Assembly (NCBI GenBank): GCA_051883075.1
Contig: JBJETA010000055.1
Location: forward strand, 1 to 16,412
Length of the DNA: 16,412 nucleotides
DNA from: Aminipila sp051883075
GTDB lineage: Bacteria; Bacillota; Clostridia; Peptostreptococcales; Anaerovoracaceae
Direction of reading: 5' to 3'
The notes beneath the pieces are model-generated. The model did not search any database and was not told where the DNA came from. It worked only from the letters and a program-made list of their open reading frames with translations. Numbering within the stretch: the first letter of the stretch is position 1; each line of letters opens with the position of its first letter. Positions 8,212 through 14,511 of this stretch are shown here, in pieces. A program made the translations under genes and the position numbers.

Positions 8212-8673
8212 TTAACGAACTCTTTCTTTTTTAACAATTGAAAACCCGTTTTTCAGATACAGTGAAACTGCTTTGCTGTTCCACTCAGCTACATGCAAAG
8301 TAATTTCGTTAAATCCCCGGGCCCTTATGTGGGACATTCCCCAGAGAAGGAGCTGTGTGCCGATGCCATTTCCATGAAACTCACGGGCAACGATTAAATC
8401 GTCTATTTCGTGTTCGCAACAGGACACTGAACCCAGTATTTTACCTTCATGAATATAAAGAAAGGTATTGCTTAATTTCCCGGCAAACTGCGCAAAGTCT
8501 GAATAATAGTTGAATGGCTCTATTTCAAGTTCCTTGCGCATGGTATAAAAACAGTCATTGTATATCTGCATATATTCGTTCCAATACATCTCTTCAAAGG
8601 GAACGCATGCTATATCGGAAGTATGTCGGAGAGGACCGTTAAAGGACATTTCGTAAGCTATTATTTCTTTCAT
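8212..8673 (-). CDS. GNAT-family N-acetyltransferase
   Basis: The 153-residue protein carries the acetyl-CoA binding motif A of GNAT enzymes, REFHGNGIGTQLLLWGM (Q/RxxGxG/A pattern, about residues 97-113). The motif B region is EITLHVAEWNSKAVSLYLKNGF (about 122-143). It would transfer an acetyl group from acetyl-CoA to an amine or N-terminus; the substrate cannot be inferred. A ribosome site AGGAGA lies about 8 bases before the start. It is convergent with the M13 gene and shares its terminator. Upstream on the same strand is the last small-RNA unit, so this gene may occasionally be read through from the array. Confidence 0.85.
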   Translation of the reverse strand: MKEIIAYEMSFNGPLRHTSDIACVPFEEMYWNEYMQIYNDCFYTMRKELEIEPFNYYSDFAQFAGKLSNTFLYIHEGKILGSVSCCEHEIDDLIVAREFHGNGIGTQLLLWGMSHIRARGFNEITLHVAEWNSKAVSLYLKNGFSIVKKERVR

Positions 8674-8740
8674 TTCCTGTCTCCTGAAATATAAAAAGTT
8701 AAAGCTTTTGTCGTTTTGAAATTTTTTGCTGATTAAAAAT

Positions 8741-8843
8741 AAAAAAGGCCTGAAACGCTGCCTTCATCTGGGCTCCAATTGCCCAGAGTGGTAGCTGAAT
8801 CCGACCCTGTCTTTAATATATCAATGCGAGCCGATAATGTCAA
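8741..8843 (-). ncRNA. Small RNA unit A (promoter plus structured transcript)
   Basis: On the minus strand, TTGACA (8838-8843), a 17-base spacer and TATATT (8815-8820) form a near-consensus promoter. The predicted transcript begins near 8808 and ends at the T-run at about 8741-8744. Its body contains the hairpin CTGGGC-N7-GCCCAG (8768-8773 with 8781-8786). A short terminator stem AAGGC/GCCTT (8745-8749 with 8760-8764) abuts the T-run. No open reading frame of note lies in the 70-base transcript. It is the array unit closest to the GNAT gene, so a 5'-leader role for that gene cannot be excluded. Confidence 0.6.
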
Positions 8844-8849
8844 GACTAA

Positions 8850-8987
8850 TGAAATAAAAGAAATGGACCTGATTCCTACAGATAGTGCCGGACTGGGAAA
8901 TTCACCCAGCGCAAAATCTGCAGAAAAAAGGTCCTTATACCGGTACCGGTACAACAGTATATTATATTCTATATAAAATAAAGTCAA
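8850..8987 (-). ncRNA. Small RNA unit B (three-helix hairpin)
   Basis: The promoter has TTGACT (8982-8987) with TAATAT at 17 bases (8959-8964) or TATAAT at 15 bases (8961-8966). The body forms one long hairpin of three nested helices. Outer: GGACCT/AGGTCC (8865-8870 with 8929-8934). Middle: 8-bp CTACAGAT with ATCTGCAG, including one G-U (8876-8883 with 8916-8923). Apical: CTGGG/CCCAG (8893-8897 with 8905-8909). A T-rich tail follows on the minus strand. A 12-base palindrome ACCGGTACCGGT (8939-8950) lies in the early transcribed region. The 3' side recurs at 9491-9520. Confidence 0.68.
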
Positions 8988-9017
8988 ATAAAATAAATGG
9001 CAAATAGTCGTTGGATA

Positions 9018-9126
9018 GAAAAGAAACAGGTTCACTTAATGGTCCGATGCAGAGTAAATCTGCTCTTTCCGATAGCACACAACCTGTTTCTGAATACAGG
9101 CTACACCAAAGCAGAAATGAAGTCAA
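9018..9126 (-). ncRNA. Small RNA unit C (10-bp closing stem)
   Basis: The closing helix is a perfect 10-base inverted repeat, GAAACAGGTT (9023-9032) with AACCTGTTTC (9081-9090). It encloses an apical hairpin GCAGA-N5-TCTGC (9049-9053 with 9059-9063). The minus-strand 3' side runs into TTTCTTTTC, so the element can also terminate transcription. The -35 box is TTGACT (9121-9126). The -10 at the right spacing is TAGCCT (9098-9103), a poor match, so this promoter is the weakest of the set. Confidence 0.58.
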
Positions 9127-9139
9127 GACGATAAAACAA

Positions 9140-9263
9140 TATGAGAACAAATAGGAGCACCTCAACCGCTGAACATGGCAAAAGCCCCGCAGCCTACGTC
9201 CAAGACGCTCCTTGAATCTACTCCTACTTATTATATTCTATGTTTAAAGACATAGAAAGTCAA
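9140..9263 (-). ncRNA. Small RNA unit D
   Basis: TTGACT (9258-9263), 17 bases, TAGAAT (9235-9240) form the promoter. The predicted RNA starts near 9228. The closing stem is AGGAGC (9153-9158) with GCTCCT (9207-9212). Inside it, GCTG/CAGC (9168-9171 with 9190-9193) is continued by GGC-AAAA-GCC (9177-9186), and a small CGTC-caa-GACG hairpin sits at 9197-9207. The 3' flank is T-rich (ATTTGTTCTC). The promoter spacer and -10 are spanned by an 8-base inverted repeat, TTCTATGT/ACATAGAA (9236-9243 with 9250-9257). Confidence 0.6.
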
Positions 9264-9339
9264 TGGAAACTCTGCTGTCAACAAACTGCCTGTAGCTGGT
9301 TGAAGGATAAATGACCATGTTAGGCAGTCAAAATTACAG
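9264..9339 (-). ncRNA. Degenerate array segment between units D and E
   Basis: This stretch keeps a -35-like TTGACT (9326-9331) but has no -10 at a useful distance. ACTGCCT/AGGCAGT (9285-9291 with 9322-9328) forms a 7-bp stem enclosing TGGT/ACCA (9297-9300 with 9313-9316). It resembles an array unit whose promoter and terminal sequences have decayed. It may instead be a spacer. Confidence 0.3.
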
Positions 9340-9451
9340 AAAAAAAGCAGCTCATCTGCCAAAGGTGGAGCCGATACGTCTACCGGCGCCGGTCCTTATG
9401 CGACAGAGGCTACTCTTGTACTTAGTATAACGAAAATAAAGAAGAAGTCAA
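9340..9451 (-). ncRNA. Small RNA unit E (shares a motif with the RNA upstream of abi)
   Basis: The promoter is TTGACT (9446-9451), 16 bases, TATACT (9424-9429). The transcript of about 78 bases starts near 9417 and ends with a GCAG/CTGC stem (9347-9350 with 9356-9359) and a T7 run (9340-9346). Near its 5' end it carries AGCCTCTGTC (9402-9411), identical to a segment at a similar place in the RNA before abi (11037-11046). It also contains a perfect 12-base palindrome ACCGGCGCCGGT (9382-9393), which differs from that of unit B only in the central two bases. Confidence 0.65.
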
Positions 9452-9490
9452 GGGCTTATTGTGAGTAACCATAGACAAATAATGTGATAA

Positions 9491-9520
9491 AAATAGACCT
9501 GTTTCCTACAGATAGTGCCG
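9491..9520 (-). repeat. Partial duplicate of unit B (28 of 30 bases)
   Basis: Positions 9491-9520 align without gaps to 8861-8890, differing at two bases. The copy holds the 3' halves of the outer and middle helices of unit B but not the 5' halves. It stops at the point where the recombinase fragment begins, so the two were joined by deletion or recombination. Confidence 0.85.
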
Positions 9521-9522
9521 AC

Positions 9523-10044
9523 CTAACCCATTAAATCCTTTGCAACATTTATAGGTACACCTGCATCCTGAAGGTCCGTACAAAATGTATGTCTGAAGCA
9601 GTAAGGTACTAAATCATCTGCTACCCAATACGGTGGAAGAGCTCTTCCTTTACGTGTTTTACATCCCATCGCTATATTCATTTCGTTCTTAAAGTAATCC
9701 CACATACGCTGCATGGAAGTACTGTTTAATCTTCCACCTTTTGTATTGGTACATACATAGTCAAATGGTCCGTGTTTAATTTTTACAAGATGATTATATA
9801 AATTTTCGGAAATAGGAATTTTTCTGTATCCGTTCTTAGTCTTAGGAGAACCGACGGTTCTATCTCTTTTAACATTTTGCTCTACATTTAAAATTCTATT
9901 CTTTAAGTCAACATTATTCCATGTGAGTGCCGCAGCTTCTCCAGGTCGAAGTCCGGCATAGAGCATAAGGTATATCCAAGTCCCGGCTCTATGATATTCA
10001 GCAACCTTTAATACACATTTTCGGATTTTGAGTCTGCTTTGATT
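9523..10044 (-). pseudogene. Tyrosine recombinase (phage-type integrase) fragment
   Basis: The readable frame runs from just after a TAA at 10045-10047 to a TAG at 9523-9525. It gives RKCVLKVAEYHRAGTWIYLM, then LYAGLRPGEAAALTW, SPKTKNGYRKIPI and YCFRHTFCTDLQDAGV. These are the catalytic-domain box I arginine, the beta-hairpin lysine and the box II arginine of tyrosine recombinases. The frame ends at NVAKDLMG, just before the usual H-S..T..YTH segment with the nucleophilic tyrosine. The N-terminal arm-binding and core-binding domains (about 180-190 residues) are also absent. It cannot be a working recombinase. It resembles integrases of Clostridia conjugative and phage-like elements and is evidence of past mobility of this locus. 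Confidence 0.85.
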
Positions 10045-10086
10045 TTATATCTTTTTATTTTGCTGAAGTTTTAAAATGATGAGTTT

Positions 10087-10983
10087 TTAACATCGAAAAG
10101 CATCCAGTGTAGTCTGTTCTTCTAGTAATGTAATCCAATTCTCAGGAAAGCCGAGATGCTTTTTATCTGCAAAAGGGAAAGACTCAAATAAAATTTTCAA
10201 ATCTTTTCGCATTTGTATTCTTTGAGCTTCAGTTGGTTGTAGCTTATAAATTGCAAATATGTAAGCAAAAGAGCTAGTATTTTCAATATAAACCTGGGTG
10301 GATTTATCAAGCTTAACTGGAATAGAACGTAATGATCTATTATAAAATCGTCCGCCATGTGCGGCAATGTTTCGAGCCACTACTGATGCTTGAAGCCAAT
10401 TTTCTATGTATTGCCTATGAACTCCATAATATCTTTTTGAAATAAACGTTTTTTCTTCATTTTTTAAATTTTTAAAGAGCTTTGACAGCACCCCAAACGT
10501 GGTAACTTCAATTGCAACCCAAAAAGGGTACGTATTGTTTAACTTTGTCCTATGGTGGTGTATAAAAGTATCGTCTGATCGTATAATCTCACTTTCTAGG
10601 TCTTCCAGAAAAGAATAATGATATTTTTCATTCTTAAAATTGCTTTTATCGAGATATCCCAAAGGACCGAATTTTTCTGCATGATGATAAGATATATATG
10701 TACGAAATGCAATTTCTATATTTGAGGTATAAGATAAAATTAATTTCCTTAAAGCATTATCAAAACAATAAAGTTCATAGATATTTTCCAGAGTTACCTT
10801 TTTATAAAAAACGTCATTTTTTCTTAGAGTTAGAGAATAAGCACTTAAGCGATAATAGTTTATAGTATTTAAAAGCTTATATGCAAAATTCACATCAGAA
10901 ATAATCAAGCCACGGTCATTTAGTATTTGAATCTGTTCTTCTATTGTTTTAAATTCTTTAGTTTCATCTTTATTGAATATCAT
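10087..10983 (-). CDS. Abi_2 (AbiD/AbiF-like) HEPN protein
   Basis: The 298-residue protein matches the Abi_2 family. Its N-terminus contains TIEEQIQILNDRGLIISD and LLNTINYYRLSAYSLTLR (about 14-53). ALRKLILSYTSNIEIAFRTYISYH follows (about 97-120), then YPFWVAIEVTTFGVLSKLFKNL (about 152-173). YIENWLQASVVARNIAAHGGRFYNR (about 191-215) has RNIAAH, the RxxxxH signature of HEPN ribonucleases. Family members are abortive-infection or toxin proteins thought to cleave RNA. A GGGGAG ribosome site lies 7-8 bases before ATG. A short structured RNA with its own promoter and terminator-like 3' stem lies just upstream, so abi would be expressed by read-through. No protein antitoxin is adjacent. The family call is firm; activity and phage phenotype are untested. 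Confidence 0.88.
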   Translation of the reverse strand: MIFNKDETKEFKTIEEQIQILNDRGLIISDVNFAYKLLNTINYYRLSAYSLTLRKNDVFYKKVTLENIYELYCFDNALRKLILSYTSNIEIAFRTYISYHHAEKFGPLGYLDKSNFKNEKYHYSFLEDLESEIIRSDDTFIHHHRTKLNNTYPFWVAIEVTTFGVLSKLFKNLKNEEKTFISKRYYGVHRQYIENWLQASVVARNIAAHGGRFYNRSLRSIPVKLDKSTQVYIENTSSFAYIFAIYKLQPTEAQRIQMRKDLKILFESFPFADKKHLGFPENWITLLEEQTTLDAFRC

Positions 10984-10995
10984 AAAATACTCCCC

Positions 10996-11061
10996 AAAAA
11001 CAAAATACTCGCCATGTTACGCATATCACATAAAGTGACAGAGGCTCGGCGAGTTCCGTTG
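10996..11061 (-). ncRNA. Structured small RNA upstream of the Abi_2 gene
   Basis: The RNA begins about 7 bases after a good promoter. It is closed by a perfect 7-bp stem ACTCGCC/GGCGAGT (11007-11013 with 11048-11054). An inner hairpin forms around TCAC-tttat-GTGA (about 11025-11037). The minus-strand 3' side runs into ATTTTGTTTTT (about 10996-11006), which directly abuts the abi ribosome site. This promoter, RNA, terminator, toxin order is the layout of RNA-antitoxin systems. To my knowledge, small RNAs upstream of abiF-type genes have been reported as a conserved motif; I cannot confirm that this sequence matches it. AGCCTCTGTC (11037-11046) recurs in unit E. Confidence 0.7.
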
Positions 11062-11067
11062 TTATAT

Positions 11068-11096
11068 ATACTATGCTAAAACACGCCGAATGTCAA
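11068..11096 (-). promoter_or_regulatory. Promoter of the abi-associated RNA
   Basis: On the minus strand TTGACA (11091-11096), 17 bases, TAGTAT (11068-11073). It is the same class of promoter as in the array units. Confidence 0.85.
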
Positions 11097-11348
11097 TAAA
11101 ATAGTACAAATTTGCTTTGATAATTTTGAAAAGATGCAAAAACTTAGCAAAGTTTGGTCAAATTAGACCATAAATAAGCAATAAAACTAAATAGACTGTA
11201 CAAATTTGTTGTACAAAAGGTATCAAGCCATAAATAAAAATTCGTACAATATAAATGCGGAGCTTTTCAGAGTGCTATTTTAATTCAAAAAGAGTGAAAA
11301 AGGTGAGAATAGAAATCAGAGTAGATGGGCGCATATTTTTTACAAAAT
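11097..11348. other. AT-rich intergenic stretch with GTACAA repeats, no gene seen
   Basis: No coding region is visible. GTACAAATTTG occurs twice (11104-11114 and 11198-11208). The second copy is part of an inverted repeat GTACAA-N5-TTGTAC (11198-11203 with 11209-11214), which looks like a dimeric repressor site. TGGTC-N6-GACCA sits at about 11156-11171. Either may control the divergent abi RNA or the efflux operon. Confidence 0.4.
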
Positions 11349-11403
11349 GTTAAGATTAAGTTAAGAAATTCTTAATAAATACGCCGGCAGTTGGTTGTAT
11401 AAT
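11349..11403 (+). promoter_or_regulatory. Putative response-regulator site and -10 box of the efflux operon
   Basis: GTTAAG (11349-11354), five bases, GTTAAG (11360-11365) is a direct repeat with 11-base periodicity, like sites bound by OmpR-class response regulators; streptococcal CiaR uses NTTAAG-N5-WTTAAG. It overlaps an inverted repeat TTAAGAA-a-TTCTTAA (11361-11375). TATAAT follows at 11398-11403, but no -35 box lies 17 bases upstream, as expected for an activated promoter. No two-component genes are in the window. Confidence 0.5.
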
Positions 11404-11460
11404 GTCAAATGTGGAAAATACAGTTAATTACTTTGTGATGCGAGTTGCTTTAGTTTTCAA

Positions 11461-11481
11461 TGACTACAGAATATGTAGTCA
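11461..11481 (+). promoter_or_regulatory. 8-bp hairpin in the efflux operon leader
   Basis: TGACTACA (11461-11468), five bases, TGTAGTCA (11474-11481), followed by six A's, lies about 25 bases before the first start codon. It could be a transcript-stabilising hairpin or an operator. Confidence 0.4.
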
Positions 11482-11506
11482 AAAAATAGATTAATGAGGT
11501 GTAAAA

Positions 11507-12592
11507 ATGGGAAAAATCAAGGAGTTTATTAAAAGAAAAAAATTTTTGATAATCTTTTTAGCAATTGTAATTGTTGCTGCTGTTGTGATTTTTGGCAAGC
11601 TGGCCGGAGGAAACGGCGGACCTGAATACATGGAGGCTCAGGCAGAAGTGACAGAAATGGGAGACTCTATGAGTTATGACGGATTTATCTCTGCAGGAAC
11701 CAGTCAGGAGGTATTCGCCCAGAACGTATCAAAGATTGAAAAAATCCATGTAAAGGTTGGAGAATATGTAAATGCAGGAGATGTGCTTGTTACATATGAT
11801 GAAGGTAATTCAGGAGACACCCTTGCATCTGCTCAGGCATCAATAGAAACTGCAAACATTTCACTGAAGGCTGCACAGGCTAACCTTGATAGAATGGAAG
11901 CTCTTTACGCTGTTGGAGGCATCTCGGATGAGGAATATGAAAAGGCAAAGGATGAACTTGCTACAGCAAGAGCTCAGGTAAAGCAGGCAAATGCATCATA
12001 TAACAGTGCAGCAGACAGTGTGTCAGATCTTGTTGTAAGAGCTGAAGTAAGCGGAACTGTTGTATCTGTTGATGCTAAGGAAGGTCAGGACATTGTATCG
12101 GGAACAAAAATCCTTGAAATTGCAAGCTATGATGACCTGGAAGTTTCCATTACCATTGATGAATATGATAAGAAAATGCTTCAGGAAGGCATGAAAGCAA
12201 AGATAAAGATAAATTCAACAGAACAGGAGATTGATGGAGTTCTTACAGAAATAGCCAAGAAAGCCGATGTGGAAAATGGTGTGGCTTATTTTAAGGGAAA
12301 AATAAAGCTAAATTCTTCGGAGGATGTAAGCATTGGCGTTTCTGTTGAAGCTAAGATTCTTACTACTGAACCTAAAATGGCTCTTACCGTTCCTGTATCT
12401 GCTGTTCAAACCAGAGAAGACGGAAGCACCTTTGTATATGGCAGTGACATGCAGGAAATTGATGTTGAAGTCGGACAGTCTTCAAGAAATGTAACTGAAA
12501 TTGTAAAGGGTCTTAAGGAAGGCGATACAGTCATGGTTCCTATGAGAGATGATGACTGGGAAAGAATTCAGAATGGTGAGCTTGATGACTAA
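11507..12592 (+). CDS. Membrane fusion protein of an ABC efflux system (HlyD/MacA-like)
   Basis: The 361-residue protein begins with a basic stretch and one membrane segment (FLIIFLAIVIVAAVVIF, about 14-30), leaving the rest outside. The first lipoyl half is IHVKVGEYVNAGDVLVTYD (about 80-98). An alanine-rich coiled-coil hairpin follows (TLASAQASIETANISLKAAQANLDRM..., about 104-168), then the second lipoyl half, VRAEVSGTVVSVDAKEGQDIVSGTKILEIAS. A beta-barrel and membrane-proximal domain end with LTVPVSAVQTREDGSTFVY and VEVGQSSRNVTEIVKGLKEGDTV. It would link the ABC permease to the TolC-like protein. GAGGTG before ATG fixes the start. It is the first gene of the operon and overlaps the ATPase gene by 8 bases. 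Confidence 0.9.
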   Translation: MGKIKEFIKRKKFLIIFLAIVIVAAVVIFGKLAGGNGGPEYMEAQAEVTEMGDSMSYDGFISAGTSQEVFAQNVSKIEKIHVKVGEYVNAGDVLVTYDEGNSGDTLASAQASIETANISLKAAQANLDRMEALYAVGGISDEEYEKAKDELATARAQVKQANASYNSAADSVSDLVVRAEVSGTVVSVDAKEGQDIVSGTKILEIASYDDLEVSITIDEYDKKMLQEGMKAKIKINSTEQEIDGVLTEIAKKADVENGVAYFKGKIKLNSSEDVSIGVSVEAKILTTEPKMALTVPVSAVQTREDGSTFVYGSDMQEIDVEVGQSSRNVTEIVKGLKEGDTVMVPMRDDDWERIQNGELDD

Positions 12593-13262
12593 GGAAATAC
12601 TTACCATGAAGAATATCATCAAATCATATAATCAGGGAGGAGAAGAAAATCAGGTCATTAAAGGAATAGATCTTACGGTAAATGAAGGGGAATTTCTTGC
12701 TATACTTGGCCCTTCCGGTTCGGGAAAATCCACGCTGATGAATATGATAGGATGTCTTGATGTTCCAACGTCCGGAGAATATTATCTTTCCGGAAGATTG
12801 ATTTCAGAGCAGTCAGAGCATGAGCTTGCAAAAATCAGAAGAGAAGAAATCGGTTTTATATTTCAGTCTTTCTATCTGTTGTCGCGACAGACGGCATTGC
12901 AAAATGTGGAATTGCCTCTGATATATGCCGGCATTCCCGCAAAAAAAAGAAAAGAAATTGCAAGGGAAATGCTTACAAGGGTTGGTCTTGAGGAAAGAAT
13001 GAACTACAGACCAAATCAACTGTCAGGAGGTCAGCAGCAAAGAGTTGCAGTAGCAAGAGCAATTGCGACAAATCCTACAATTCTTCTTGCAGATGAGCCA
13101 ACAGGAGCACTTGACCAGAAAACAGGTCACCAGATTATGGATTTGTTCCATGAACTTCATCAGGAAGGTCGTACTGTTATAATGATTACTCATGATGAAA
13201 AAATTGCAAAGGAAGCCGGCAGAATCGTTAGAATCCTTGATGGAATGCTGGTGGAAGGGTAG
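12585..13262 (+). CDS. ABC transporter ATPase, LolD/MacB type
   Basis: All nucleotide-binding motifs are intact: Walker A GPSGSGKST, Q-loop FQSFYLL, signature LSGGQQQRVAVARA, Walker B ILLADEPTGALD and switch histidine MITHD. The LNMIGCLD-like NMIGCLDVPTSGEYYL and the overall length of 225 residues are typical of the MacB/LolD/FtsE group that pairs with FtsX-like permeases. I use ATG 12585 (MTKEILTMKNIIKSY), giving an ATGACTAA-type overlap with the preceding stop and translational coupling. The in-frame ATGs at 12549, 12573 and 12608 are possible alternatives. It would energise the permease encoded 8 bases downstream. Confidence 0.93.
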   Translation: MTKEILTMKNIIKSYNQGGEENQVIKGIDLTVNEGEFLAILGPSGSGKSTLMNMIGCLDVPTSGEYYLSGRLISEQSEHELAKIRREEIGFIFQSFYLLSRQTALQNVELPLIYAGIPAKKRKEIAREMLTRVGLEERMNYRPNQLSGGQQQRVAVARAIATNPTILLADEPTGALDQKTGHQIMDLFHELHQEGRTVIMITHDEKIAKEAGRIVRILDGMLVEG

Positions 13263-13270
13263 GTGGTATC

Positions 13271-14485
13271 ATGATAATCAAAGAATTGAGAAATAATACT
13301 GCTATGATAGGTGAATCTATCAAGATGTCATGGGGTCATATCAGAAATAATAAGATGAGATCATTTCTTACAACTCTGGGTATCATCATTGGTATTGCAT
13401 CTGTTATTGCTCTTATCACTATTGTATCGGGCATCATAGACAAAATGATGGAGTCCTTCAATGAAATGGGAGCCGGTACAATTGAGGTATCAATGTATGA
13501 ATCACCGGTAAAAAACGGCTTCAATGAGAATGATATCGATAAAATACTGGCAATTGATAATGTTTCAGGTGTTTTGACTCAGGTTGATGGCCAGGGCTCT
13601 GCAGTTGCAGAGGGCAAGGTGGCCAAAATAGTTGAAATCAAAGGGAGAAATGAAAGATTTTATAAAGAAAACAAAAAAAAGCTTGTAGAGGGCAGGTCCC
13701 TTTCAAAGATGGACATGGGACGAAATTCCTACGTCTGTCAAATTGACGAGCAGCTTAGAGATTATATGTTTCCGGATGAAAATCCAATAAATAAGGAAAT
13801 CAATATACAGGGACATACCTATACAATAGTCGGGGTATGGGCTGTAGATGATGAAAACAGCTGGAACAGAGTAAAGGGCTCTGAAGGAAAGGTTTATATT
13901 CCTTACGAAAATGCAATGAAAATATTAAAGATTGACTCAATTGACTGGCTGGACATTTACACAAAGGATCCTTCAAAATCAAAGGAAACCCAGGAAGAAA
14001 TAAAAGCTGTACTGGATGAAGCCTTTAACTACAAGAAGGATGCTTACCTGATAGTAAGTCTTGACAGCATATTGAAGGAAGTATCACAAATGAAAGCTAT
14101 GATGACGGCTATGCTTGCCGGTATAGCATCAATTTCACTTCTTGTAGGAGGCATCGGAATCATGAACATGATGCTTGTGTCTGTAAGTGAAAGAACAAGG
14201 GAAATTGGTTTAAGAAAGGCTCTTGGCGCTGAACCTGAGCAGATTCAGTTGCAATTTGTCATTGAATCAATATTCCTGTCTGTCCTTGGAGGAATATTAG
14301 GAATAGCCCTTGGTCTTGGAATTGCCTTTGTGGCAGCATTGATTATAGGAAATGAATTTAAAATAATTTATTATTCAATAGCACTTGGAGTAGGCTTTGC
14401 TACGGTAGTTGGAGTAGGCTTTGGATGGGGTCCTGCGAAAAAGGCAAGCAAGCTAAATCCAATAGATGCACTGAGAAGTGAGTAA
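13271..14485 (+). CDS. MacB-like FtsX-family ABC permease
   Basis: The 404-residue protein has the MacB permease layout. A cytoplasmic start precedes the first membrane helix (MRSFLTTLGIIIGIASVIALITIVSGI, about 29-55). A large extracytoplasmic domain of about 220 residues follows. Three more helices close the protein: MLAGIASISLLVGGIGIMNMMLVSV, FVIESIFLSVLGGILGIALGLGIAFVAALII and IALGVGFATVVGVGFGWGPAKKASKLNPIDALRSE. The sequence SERTREIGLRKALGAEP between helices 2 and 3 is the diagnostic FtsX/MacB coupling motif. These mechanotransmission permeases export antimicrobial peptides, macrolides or lipoproteins; this substrate is unknown. The gene starts 9 bases after the ATPase stop with a GGTGG ribosome site. 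Confidence 0.93.
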   Translation: MIIKELRNNTAMIGESIKMSWGHIRNNKMRSFLTTLGIIIGIASVIALITIVSGIIDKMMESFNEMGAGTIEVSMYESPVKNGFNENDIDKILAIDNVSGVLTQVDGQGSAVAEGKVAKIVEIKGRNERFYKENKKKLVEGRSLSKMDMGRNSYVCQIDEQLRDYMFPDENPINKEINIQGHTYTIVGVWAVDDENSWNRVKGSEGKVYIPYENAMKILKIDSIDWLDIYTKDPSKSKETQEEIKAVLDEAFNYKKDAYLIVSLDSILKEVSQMKAMMTAMLAGIASISLLVGGIGIMNMMLVSVSERTREIGLRKALGAEPEQIQLQFVIESIFLSVLGGILGIALGLGIAFVAALIIGNEFKIIYYSIALGVGFATVVGVGFGWGPAKKASKLNPIDALRSE

Positions 14486-14511
14486 ATCTATAAGAAAAAG
14501 GGGAAGAGAAA

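Noticed and set aside
8741..8843. Riboswitch controlling the GNAT gene
   Set aside because: I recognise no known riboswitch core, and the other units of the same design have no gene behind them. It is kept as a small RNA, with a leader role still possible.
9326..9331. A sixth promoter (TTGACT) between units D and E
   Set aside because: No -10-like hexamer lies at 15-19 bases, so it is listed only as a degenerate segment.
8741..9520. CRISPR array or other repeat-spacer guide array
   Set aside because: There is no constant short repeat. Only promoter elements and fold architecture recur, and the units are 137-144 bases apart.
8741..9520. Integron cassette array with attC sites
   Set aside because: No integron-type integrase is present, the recombinase is phage-like and broken, and the units carry outward promoters rather than cassette genes with attC simple sites.
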